From NCBI GenBank assembly GCA_948468465.1, contig CAOKJJ010000253.1, positions 1 through 5,696 of the forward strand: a stretch of 5,696 nt of DNA, read 5' to 3'. The notes under the pieces were generated by a model. That model worked only from the letters and a program-made list of their open reading frames with translations, ran no database searches and was not told the DNA's origin. Positions 1-5,693 of the stretch are shown piece after piece; the stretch's first letter is position 1, and each line of letters opens with the position of its first letter. Source of the stretch: an uncultured Eubacterium sp. GTDB lineage: Bacteria > Bacillota_A > Clostridia > Lachnospirales > Lachnospiraceae. A program made the position numbers and the translations under genes.

Positions 1-2
1 TC

Positions 3-19
3 CATATGAATAATCTCCT
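3..19 (-). promoter_or_regulatory. Ribosome binding site and start codon of a probable next minus-strand gene
   Basis: On the minus strand an AGGAG (19-15) is followed after 9 bases by ATG (5-3), and the reading frame leaves the window at its left edge. The spacing is normal for a Shine-Dalgarno site. Only the start codon and two further bases are visible, so nothing can be said about the product. The upstream stretch (20-87) is AT-rich near the start and GC-rich further up. I see no convincing -35/-10 pair in it. Because the transporter operon ends at a strong terminator, this gene would probably have its own promoter. Confidence 0.35.
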
Positions 20-87
20 ATATTTTTTTCTTTTAATTTTTGCCGCCCCCCGTTACGCCCGCGTTTCTTGGGCGTTTTGCCTTTGTA

Positions 88-111
88 CCCCCCCCCCCCC
101 CCCCCCCCCCC
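88..111. repeat. Homopolymer of 24 C (G on the minus strand)
   Basis: Positions 88-111 are an unbroken run of 24 C, directly beside the nine-A run (113-121) that forms the T-tract of the operon terminator on the minus strand. Runs of this length are rare in bacterial chromosomes and are highly prone to slippage. On the minus strand it is poly-G, able in principle to form a quadruplex. It lies about 83 bp upstream of the ATG at 5-3. It could be a phase-variable spacer or partly a sequencing or assembly artefact; the exact length should not be trusted. Confidence 0.9.
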
Positions 112-112
112 T

Positions 113-146
113 AAAAAAAAACGAAAGGCTCCTGCAGGAGCCTTCC
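113..146 (-). terminator. Rho-independent terminator of the transporter operon
   Basis: On the minus strand, 15 bases after the permease stop codon, an 8-bp perfect stem (AAGGCTCC with GGAGCCTT, loop TGCA) forms. It can be extended by a G-T wobble and a G-C pair to 10 bp. It is followed by one G and then nine T (121-113). The core 125-144 is a perfect 20-bp palindrome. There is no T-tract on the plus-strand side, so it should act only on minus-strand transcription. It closes the ATPase-permease unit. Confidence 0.9.
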
Positions 147-160
147 TGACTACGGACTTC

Positions 161-2740
161 TTAAAGATCATCACCCTTCTGCAGCCGTTCTATGATATCC
201 GCCCTTTGCGTCAATCTGTAGACCAGTACCGGTACTGCCATACACAGGCTGGCTGCTGCCGCAAATAAAATCAGACTGCTGCTCCATGGAATCTCATACG
301 GCACGCCTGCATTTAACCCCTGAAACACAGCTATGCTAAACGGCACCCCGACAGCAAGTGATACCGCAAGCGAAATGATGCCATAACCGGCGCCCTCCAT
401 CCACAGCATCGTGCATGTCTGCCTGACTGTCATGCCAATGCTCTCAAGCACCGCAAATTCTTTGGTACGGTTTTGAATGCCTGCCGCCATCAGATTCACA
501 TAGTTTAAAAGCGCAAGCGCCGCCATAATCCCTCCGATGCTGTACCCAAGCGCTTTTATTTTTAATTCCGCATCCAGCATCGATGCATAAACCTCCAGCT
601 TAGACGAAAACGTGACCTTTTTTTCGTCTGCGAAAACTGCTTTTACCGCTGTCTCTGTTTCCTTATCATAAGACTGCTCATAATCAATCTCTACCAGTTC
701 CGCAAAAGTCTCTCCCAACAGCTTTTCGGCAAATTTTTCACTGACAATCAGCTGCGGCGTATAACCTCCGCTGAAATTTCTCGGATCATCGCCCAGCTTT
801 CCGACTGCCGCGATGCGCACGCTGTATTCTGTATCCGGCTCTATTCCCTGCGGCAGCAAAAAACGGACGGTTTTTCCTGCCATGCCAAAATCTCCGGGAG
901 CAAATATTTGTTCTGTCGTCACTGCTGTTTTGCCGTTTTCAAAATCCTGCTTGTCCAATGCCGATCCAAGGCTTTTATTGAGCTTGTCAAATCCTGCCTC
1001 ATCAATGCCGACCAGCCTTGTGCCAAACATCTGTCTTGCCCAGCTGTCTGTTTCATCCGTTTCATAACGTTTCATATCTGTCTCAAAGTCGCCGGGGCTA
1101 TATGCGGATGCATAAACCGCGCGGTAATAATCTGCAAACACTTCCGGCTGCCATGGTATCCAGGCTTCCGCAGAAGTTACTTTTCGAATCGTCCTTACGC
1201 CGTCCAATGCTTGCAGCTGCGCTATTTTTTCTTCGGTAAAAATCTGCCTTTCGTTTTTGCGCAGTGTCGTCTGATTCAAAATCCGGATATCACTGCCGCC
1301 CCTTTCATCGAGCACATGCTTTGCATCATTTCCATAGACCACAATATTTACGGTAAAAAAGACTGCCACAGAGACAGCGGATGATAAAAAGATGACCGCC
1401 GCCTGTTTTTTATCTCTGAAAATATTTTGAAGCGCCATTCCAAACAAACAATCCTTCCTGCTTGCACGCCTCCTATGTCCGGCTGTTTTTGGCTGGTAAT
1501 TGCGTACATGACTCCTATGTTTGGCTGTTTTTGGCTGGTAATTCATCGCTTCTATGGAAGATATGGAAGAGGAGGAGGAAACATCCGCCGCAATTTTAGC
1601 AGGCTTGCTGCTGCTTGCAAGATTGACCACAAACGTAAAAAGTCCTGCCGCCAAAAACGCCCCTGCTCCTACCGGCACTACCGATTCTTTTTCATAGGCG
1701 CCGTTTAAGGCTAACAGTATGTTCGGCACCGCTGCCTTTGCCGCAAAGACCGCGCCTGCGGTGCCAACGGCAATTCCTGTCACCGCATTCCAGACCGCCT
1801 GACGATATACGATGCCCTTTAACTGGACGCTTGTCATGCCGATTGTGTTCAGCTGTCCGTAATAACGGATATTTTTTGCGATGGAAAGATACATCGCATT
1901 GTATACAAACAGATAAGCGCTTGCAAAAACCATCAAAAGCATTGCAAAAAGAGCAGCCATAATTTTGCAAAAATGCGGCACCGCATTATGATCAGCCGAT
2001 ATTCTCTGCATGCCGGATATTCCCACAGCCTGATTCATTTCAGAAATATCTTTTGGAAAGTACAGCGGATTGACAAGCGATATCGTAAGCGTTCCGCGCC
2101 CCGGATCTGTCTGCTTTACGCCGGATGCATCCAAAAAGGCTCTGGACACATATCCTTTTTCTTTCCCTGTGTAATCTAAAAACCAGCCGCACAGTGTAAA
2201 TTCCCGAACCTTTTCCGGACTGTTGTCTAATGCCAGCGTGTGATAAGACAGCCGCAGCTTCATCCCGATCTTCGGGTTTTCGATCTGCATCGCTAAAAGC
2301 AGCGCCTGGCTTAGCATCAGCTCATCTTCTTTGACCGGATAATGCCCCGTATGCGTCTCCAGTGCAGGCAGCGTCTGCTTCTCCCAGCACGTTTCATCCA
2401 GCCAGAAAAATTCTGCTTCGTTGACTGCCTGATCCTCATACTGTTCTGCCTCCATGCAGGCGATCTTGATCCCCGCATGTTTTACTGTAGGCATCGCACG
2501 CACGATGTCCGTCTGTTTGGCTGTCGGTTCACTCAGCGAAATGTCATAAGCAATCCCCTGCATCCGCAGCTGGCGTTCTGTCAGCGTATGCCAGTAGCTG
2601 GAACCAATAGCAGTCATAACAGCAATTAAAAAAGAAGCCATACTAATAGCAAGCATCAAAATCAGATTCCGCTTTTTTTCTGCACGGTAAGTCGTCCATG
2701 CCAGTTCCCGCACAACCCGTCTGTTATTTACTTTTATCAT
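161..2740 (-). CDS. FtsX/MacB-type ABC transporter permease, 859 aa
   Basis: This is the membrane subunit that pairs with the ATPase just upstream. Predicted layout: TM1 about 25-45; first extracytoplasmic domain about 46-258; TM2-4 about 259-281, 316-337 and 357-375; cytoplasmic linker about 376-446; TM5 about 447-468; second extracytoplasmic domain about 469-729; TM6-8 about 730-754, 784-808 and 820-841. Each half carries the FtsX coupling segment after its second helix (around 290-305, with IGM at 300-302, and around 757-772, with ESIGM at 766-770). The protein is thus a tandem duplication of the MacB/FtsX unit. The linker has a serine run (388-395) and a 14-residue tandem repeat (400-427). 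I chose ATG 2740 because AGAGGTG lies 6 bases upstream and the start overlaps the ATPase stop (ATGA). The frame stays open to 2839, but the extra 33 residues merely overlap the ATPase. Export of, or sensing of, a peptide or envelope compound is a family-based inference; the substrate is unknown. Confidence 0.9.
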   Translation of the reverse strand: MIKVNNRRVVRELAWTTYRAEKKRNLILMLAISMASFLIAVMTAIGSSYWHTLTERQLRMQGIAYDISLSEPTAKQTDIVRAMPTVKHAGIKIACMEAEQYEDQAVNEAEFFWLDETCWEKQTLPALETHTGHYPVKEDELMLSQALLLAMQIENPKIGMKLRLSYHTLALDNSPEKVREFTLCGWFLDYTGKEKGYVSRAFLDASGVKQTDPGRGTLTISLVNPLYFPKDISEMNQAVGISGMQRISADHNAVPHFCKIMAALFAMLLMVFASAYLFVYNAMYLSIAKNIRYYGQLNTIGMTSVQLKGIVYRQAVWNAVTGIAVGTAGAVFAAKAAVPNILLALNGAYEKESVVPVGAGAFLAAGLFTFVVNLASSSKPAKIAADVSSSSSISSIEAMNYQPKTAKHRSHVRNYQPKTAGHRRRASRKDCLFGMALQNIFRDKKQAAVIFLSSAVSVAVFFTVNIVVYGNDAKHVLDERGGSDIRILNQTTLRKNERQIFTEEKIAQLQALDGVRTIRKVTSAEAWIPWQPEVFADYYRAVYASAYSPGDFETDMKRYETDETDSWARQMFGTRLVGIDEAGFDKLNKSLGSALDKQDFENGKTAVTTEQIFAPGDFGMAGKTVRFLLPQGIEPDTEYSVRIAAVGKLGDDPRNFSGGYTPQLIVSEKFAEKLLGETFAELVEIDYEQSYDKETETAVKAVFADEKKVTFSSKLEVYASMLDAELKIKALGYSIGGIMAALALLNYVNLMAAGIQNRTKEFAVLESIGMTVRQTCTMLWMEGAGYGIISLAVSLAVGVPFSIAVFQGLNAGVPYEIPWSSSLILFAAAASLCMAVPVLVYRLTQRADIIERLQKGDDL
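1460..1543 (-). repeat. 42-bp in-frame tandem repeat in the permease linker
   Basis: Two copies (1502-1543 and 1460-1501) encode the 14-residue units NYQPKTAKHRSHVR and NYQPKTAGHRRRAS at permease residues 400-413 and 414-427. The first 31 bases of each copy (1513-1543 and 1471-1501) differ at only two positions, and the remainder has diverged. The repeat lies in the basic cytoplasmic linker between the two FtsX halves. A TCC-rich serine tract (1556-1579) sits next to it. The high nucleotide identity suggests a recent duplication rather than an ancient structural repeat. Confidence 0.9.
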
Positions 2741-3495
2741 AACGGCCACCTCTGCCCATCTGCTGGGACACTGACTCCCGGCTGCAAATCCTGGCCGCCG
2801 TCTTTGCTCATCTGCATAGATGCCGACTCCCGACTGCAAATCCTGCCGTCCTCAATCCGTATAATTCTGCCTGCCATCTGCGCAATTTCTTCATTATGCG
2901 TAATCATGACAACTGTCTGCGACAGGCTTTCGCTGCTTGTGCGTATCAGTCCGATCACATCCAGTCCGGTGCGGCTGTCCAGGTTTCCGGTCGGTTCATC
3001 CGCCAATAAAATCGCGGGTTTGCCTGCCAGCGCCCTTGCCAGTGCCACCCGCTGCTGCTGGCCGCCGGACAGTTCGTTTGGCATCGCATGCTTTTTTTCT
3101 TTTAATCCGAGCATGGACAGCAGCCCGTCCACAAATTTCTGATCCGGACGGATGCCGTCCAGACGAATCGGCAGCACAATATTTTCCCATACATTCATAA
3201 GCGGCAGCAGGTTGTAATTTTGAAATACAAACCCGATATTCCTGCGGCGAAATATGGTCAGCGCATCTTTTTTCATGCCGGAAATGTCGTTGCCATCCAC
3301 GATGACCCTGCCTGCCGTCGGCGTATCCAGTCCGCCCAGCATATGCAAAAGCGTAGACTTCCCGCTGCCGGAGGTCCCTACGACAGCCACAAATTCGCCG
3401 CTGTTGACCGCAAGCGTAACCCCATCCAAAGCCTTCACCTGCGTCTGGCCTGTGCCATAATACTTCTTTAGATTTTCCGTTGCTAAAATACTCAT
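2737..3495 (-). CDS. ABC transporter ATP-binding protein (MacB/LolD/BceA-type), 252 aa
   Basis: This is the cytoplasmic ATPase that powers the permease encoded next to it. The canonical motifs are all present: Walker A GTSGSGKST (40-48), Q-loop Gln92 in FVFQNYNLLP, signature LSGGQQQRV (142-150), Walker B ILLADE (162-167), D-loop NLDS (171-174) and switch His200. The sequence is typical of the FtsX-partner ATPase family. ATG 3495 is supported by AGAGGTG five bases upstream. The conserved domain ends near residue 219 (IIRIEDGRI). The last 33 residues or so are an unconserved tail encoded by a 52-bp tandem duplication that changes the reading frame, so this tail is probably not functional core. 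The stop overlaps the permease start by 4 bp, implying translational coupling. A 119-bp gap with a probable promoter lies upstream. It could serve an antimicrobial-peptide resistance transporter, but the substrate is not evident. Confidence 0.95.
   Translation of the reverse strand: MSILATENLKKYYGTGQTQVKALDGVTLAVNSGEFVAVVGTSGSGKSTLLHMLGGLDTPTAGRVIVDGNDISGMKKDALTIFRRRNIGFVFQNYNLLPLMNVWENIVLPIRLDGIRPDQKFVDGLLSMLGLKEKKHAMPNELSGGQQQRVALARALAGKPAILLADEPTGNLDSRTGLDVIGLIRTSSESLSQTVVMITHNEEIAQMAGRIIRIEDGRICSRESASMQMSKDGGQDLQPGVSVPADGQRWPL
2746..2845 (-). repeat. 52-bp tandem duplication across the ATPase 3' end and permease ribosome binding site
   Basis: Segments 2798-2845 and 2746-2793 align without gaps at 37 of 48 positions with a period of 52 bp. 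The first 21 bases of each (2825-2845 and 2773-2793) differ at one position only. Because 52 is not a multiple of three, the two copies are read in different frames within the ATPase gene (RICSRES in one, QDLQPGV in the other). The second copy also contains the permease Shine-Dalgarno sequence AGAGGTG (2753-2747). Confidence 0.8.
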
Positions 3496-3561
3496 ATGTA
3501 CACCTCTGATTTTTAAATTTCAGTTCACATGCATCGGCCGATTCCTGTAACCTGCCTTTTT

Positions 3562-3590
3562 ATCCTAGCAAAAAAATCTTACCGAATTCT
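3562..3590 (-). promoter_or_regulatory. Candidate promoter for the ATPase-permease genes
   Basis: In the gap between the kinase and the ATPase the minus strand carries an extended -10 element, TGC followed by TAGGAT (3570-3562, four of six bases matching TATAAT). The -35 position 17 bp further up (3590-3585, AGAATT) is a poor match, as is common for activator-dependent promoters. Transcription would begin near 3555, leaving a leader of about 60 bases before the ATG at 3495. No terminator is visible in the gap, so read-through from the regulator-kinase genes is also possible. Confidence 0.4.
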
Positions 3591-3600
3591 TTCTCAAACA

Positions 3601-3614
3601 TGACATTTCTGACA
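3601..3614. promoter_or_regulatory. Direct repeat TGACA-N4-TGACA, candidate response-regulator box
   Basis: TGACA occurs at 3601-3605 and again at 3610-3614 (TGTCA twice on the transcribed strand), a 9-bp period. It lies just upstream of the candidate -35 region, at roughly -46 to -59 from the inferred start. OmpR-family regulators bind tandem direct half-sites of about this size and position. It begins directly beside the kinase stop codon. The assignment to the neighbouring regulator is inference. Five-base repeats also occur by chance. Confidence 0.3.
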
Positions 3615-4550
3615 CTATTTTTCATCCGCATCCGCCTTTAGCAAATATAACTGCACCACCGTGCCTTTTCGATATTCCGACCGTATTTTGGCATAACCGC
3701 CCTGTTTGCCAAGCACCTCTCTGACAAGATAAAGCCCGATGCCATATCCTGACTGTTCCTTCACATCATCTGACCTGTAAAAACGGCGGAACACCAGCCC
3801 CTGCTCCTCTTCCCTTATTCCAATGCCGTCATCTTTGACCTGTATGCATACAAACATCTCATAAGAAACAGCCGATAGGTCTATCACAGACCGAGGCGGA
3901 GAATATTTTACCGCATTTTCAATGACATTTGAAATAGCTTCCACCGTCCATTTTTGATCTGCATAGCAAAACAGTTGTTCTGCCTGCTGTGTATGCAGCG
4001 CAATCACAATTTCTTTTTCCATCGCGGACAGCTCCACCAGCTGGCAGGCCGTCTGCATCAGCTGCGCGGCGTTCTCCCGCTTGGGATGAATCGCGATCAT
4101 ATCCTGCTCCATGTAAGAAGATTTCACAAGCTCTTTCATAAAAAAATCCAGCTTGTCAGACTGTTTTTGAAGCCTGTCCACGAAAAGCCGCGCATCCGCG
4201 CACAGCGGCTGTTCTTTTAGAAGTCCGGTATAGAGCATCATATTCGTAAGCGGCGTGCGCACCTGATGCGAGATATCACTAATCAGCGCCTTTACCGTAT
4301 CCCGTTCTTTTTCAGCGCTTTGCTGATGCATCCTTACCGTTTTTACAAGCCTGTTTAAGCGTGCGATTACCGCGGCGGACATCGATTCATCATATTGCTC
4401 CTGCAGCAGCTCCCCATGCAGCGACCGGTCCAAAGTCTCTAACAGGCTCTGATACATTTTTTCCGCCTGCGATTTGTAATGCCGTCTGAAAACAGCCGCC
4501 GCACAAAGACTCCCCGCAAGGAAAGAAACGGCTGTCAGATACGGCTGCAT
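3615..4550 (-). CDS. Sensor histidine kinase with one membrane helix, 311 aa
   Basis: This membrane kinase should phosphorylate the response regulator encoded just before it. Numbering from ATG 4550: a single hydrophobic helix at about 4-21, a charged linker or coiled-coil stretch to about 85, then the dimerisation domain with the phospho-acceptor His95 in SHQVRTPL. The ATP-binding domain has the N-box NVIENAVKYS (208-217, key Asn212), the G1 box DDGIGI (240-245), the F-box VFRRFYR (253-259) and the G2 box GYGIGL (268-273). All catalytic motifs are intact. There is no extracellular sensing domain and no clear HAMP domain. I prefer ATG 4550 because GGGAG (4563-4559) lies 8 bases upstream; an upstream GTG at 4565 in the same frame would add five residues and has an AAAGG six bases before it. 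The gene overlaps the regulator gene by 16 bp, implying coupling. Kinases of this small type often take input from a partner ABC transporter, which fits the neighbours but is not proven. Confidence 0.93.
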   Translation of the reverse strand: MQPYLTAVSFLAGSLCAAAVFRRHYKSQAEKMYQSLLETLDRSLHGELLQEQYDESMSAAVIARLNRLVKTVRMHQQSAEKERDTVKALISDISHQVRTPLTNMMLYTGLLKEQPLCADARLFVDRLQKQSDKLDFFMKELVKSSYMEQDMIAIHPKRENAAQLMQTACQLVELSAMEKEIVIALHTQQAEQLFCYADQKWTVEAISNVIENAVKYSPPRSVIDLSAVSYEMFVCIQVKDDGIGIREEEQGLVFRRFYRSDDVKEQSGYGIGLYLVREVLGKQGGYAKIRSEYRKGTVVQLYLLKADADEK

Positions 4551-5242
4551 GACGCACGCTCCCACATATAGCCTTTCCCATAAACCGTTTTAATATAACA
4601 AGGCTTTGACGACCGCTCCTCCAGTTTATCTCTTAACCGGCGGATCCCGACAGACAAGGCGTTATCTTCCACATATTCCGTACCTTCCGGCCACACCCAC
4701 TCCAACAGCCGTTCTCTTGTTAAGACCTGCCCCGCGTTTTTGACAAGCAAATACAAAATCCGCTGCTCCGTTTTGCTTAATTCCACTGCTTCTTTATTTT
4801 TATAAAACTTCATCGTATCAAAACAAAACTGAAAAACCCCGTCCTCATATTCCACAGGCTCCTCACCCATGTTTCTGCGCAGCAGCGCACGCACCCTGGC
4901 CCGCAGCACCATCAGACTAAACGGCTTTGTAATATAATCGTCCGCCCCGCTTTCCAACCCTTTTACAATATCCATCTCCATATCCTTTGCCGTCAGCAGC
5001 GCAATCGGAACCCGGCTTGTGCGCCGTACCTGTCTGCACAGCTTAAGCCCGCTTCCGTCCGGCAGATAAATATCCAGGATCAAAAGGTCAAACCGGTACT
5101 GCCGCAGCAGCTTCTCCGCCTCGGCAATGGTCCCGCACAAATAAAAAGCAAATGCGGAACTGTTTAATGACAGACGGATGCCTTCCGCCAAATCTTCATC
5201 ATCCTCCAGGATCATAATATTTTGTTTCCGGTCACAGCTCAT
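4535..5242 (-). CDS. OmpR/PhoB-family response regulator, 235 aa
   Basis: This is a DNA-binding transcription factor, partner of the kinase that overlaps its 3' end. The receiver domain (about 8-124) has acidic-pocket residues Glu13-Asp14-Asp15, the phospho-acceptor Asp57 in LLILDIYLP, Thr84 and Lys106 in ITKPF. The C-terminal winged helix (about 136-230) has the expected recognition-helix region (ALSVGIRRLRDKL, 195-207) and the wing signature VYGKGYMW (220-227). Length and all key residues are normal for the family, so it should be a working phosphorylation-controlled regulator. ATG 5242 is supported by AAAGGA six bases upstream. It is the first gene of the module. I see no strong promoter directly upstream: a TTGCAC/TCTAAC pair would place the transcript start inside the ribosome binding site. 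The likely target is the ATPase-permease promoter. Confidence 0.95.
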   Translation of the reverse strand: MSCDRKQNIMILEDDEDLAEGIRLSLNSSAFAFYLCGTIAEAEKLLRQYRFDLLILDIYLPDGSGLKLCRQVRRTSRVPIALLTAKDMEMDIVKGLESGADDYITKPFSLMVLRARVRALLRRNMGEEPVEYEDGVFQFCFDTMKFYKNKEAVELSKTEQRILYLLVKNAGQVLTRERLLEWVWPEGTEYVEDNALSVGIRRLRDKLEERSSKPCYIKTVYGKGYMWERASCSRI

Positions 5243-5380
5243 AATTATTCCTTTCCGTTAGACACTTAAAACGAATTCCTGTGCAAAGTGGCATAATTTT
5301 TTTGATGGCTATCCGGACGCCGGGTGAAGGGGAACTGGCCTGGCTGGTTTTCACAGGCTTTACATGTAAATTCGTGAACA

Positions 5381-5409
5381 TTTATGAAAGAATCTGCAGT
5401 TGTTATAAT
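5381..5409 (+). promoter_or_regulatory. Candidate plus-strand promoter with extended -10
   Basis: TGTTATAAT at 5401-5409 is a perfect extended -10 element (TGN plus TATAAT). Seventeen bases upstream is TTTATG (5381-5386), a weak -35. It points right, away from the regulator gene. The DNA is AT-rich here, so a chance match is possible, and no confident plus-strand gene follows. Confidence 0.3.
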
Positions 5410-5538
5410 TTCACAGAGAGTCCAAATGACTGCATAAAAAATACTATCTGTAATATTTGCAAAGATCGTCTGGTACTCCTGATAGTCATCGTAATACCTG
5501 ATCAGCCAAATCTTTAGGAATATACAACAACTTAACGC

Positions 5539-5544
5539 TATAAT
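5539..5544 (+). promoter_or_regulatory. TATAAT -10 element upstream of the inverted-repeat region
   Basis: A perfect TATAAT lies at 5539-5544 on the plus strand. A transcript from it would start near 5551, about 48 bases before the nested inverted repeats at 5599-5669. No good -35 is found 16-18 bp upstream, so the call is weak. Confidence 0.2.
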
Positions 5545-5598
5545 ATTTCTGTAAAGCCATTCACAACCAGCTGGATGAGGGGCGGGGCCTGGATTTCG

Positions 5599-5693
5599 GC
5601 GACGTTGGAAGAATGTTTAGAAGCCCTTAACATTCTGCTCGATAAACCAGGGGCGCAGCCCAGCGTCGCTTTTAGCCACTGGCTGTAAGCCAG
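5599..5693 (+). ncRNA. Nested inverted repeats, candidate structured RNA
   Basis: GCGACGTTGG (5599-5608) can pair with CCAGCGTCGC (5660-5669) as a 10-bp stem with one G-U wobble. Inside it, one base further in, AGAATGTT (5610-5617) pairs perfectly with AACATTCT (5629-5636), loop of 11 bases. Just after the outer stem, CTGGCT (5679-5684) and AGCCAG (5688-5693) form a third hairpin with loop GTA. The wobble is G-U on the plus strand and would be an A-C mismatch on the minus strand, favouring a plus-strand transcript. This part is GC-rich against an AT-rich flank. I match it to no known RNA family. It may continue past the right edge. Confidence 0.25.

Larger units (their letters stand above)
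5266..5560 (-). pseudogene. Possible frame-shifted remnant of a small unknown gene
   Basis: On the minus strand, ATG at 5560 opens a 24-codon frame (MALQKYYSVKLLYIPKDLAD, then QVLR) that stops at TGA 5488-5486. A second frame, open from 5616 to TAA 5268-5266, continues across that point with plausible protein-like sequence (YYDDYQEYQTIFANITDSIF begins at 5498). A single small insertion or deletion near 5490-5500 would join the two into one product of about 95 residues. The second frame has no ATG, GTG or TTG. No Shine-Dalgarno site precedes ATG 5560. I do not recognise a family. Open frames by chance are a real alternative, so this is a tentative call. Confidence 0.2.

Noticed and set aside
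55..75. ACGCCC/GGGCGT hairpin followed by TTT on the plus strand
   Set aside because: Only six pairs with a 9-base loop and three further T. No plus-strand gene ends here.
68..268. Plus-strand frame with a proline run
   Set aside because: The prolines come from the C24 tract, and the rest runs through the terminator and antisense to the permease gene.
2741..2839. 33-residue N-terminal extension of the permease frame to ATG 2839
   Set aside because: It lies wholly in the ATPase gene, its sequence derives from the 52-bp duplication, and ATG 2740 has a proper ribosome binding site and the ATGA overlap.
3533..3542. Palindrome ATCGGCCGAT between promoter and ATPase start
   Set aside because: Ten bases, no loop room for a stable hairpin, and not linked to the promoter geometry. 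It could be an operator but there is no support.
3581..3590. GAATTCG shared by the leader regions of the ATPase (3583-3589) and regulator (5272-5278) genes
   Set aside because: Seven bases only and no further alignment around it. Too short to call a common operator.
5257..5286. TTGCAC-N18-TCTAAC as the regulator promoter
   Set aside because: The transcript would start inside or next to the ribosome binding site, leaving almost no leader, and the -10 is poor.
5281..5517. Plus-strand 78-codon frame starting with GTG
   Set aside because: No ribosome binding site, no recognisable family, and it overlaps the minus-strand remnant. Chance frame preferred, although it cannot be excluded.
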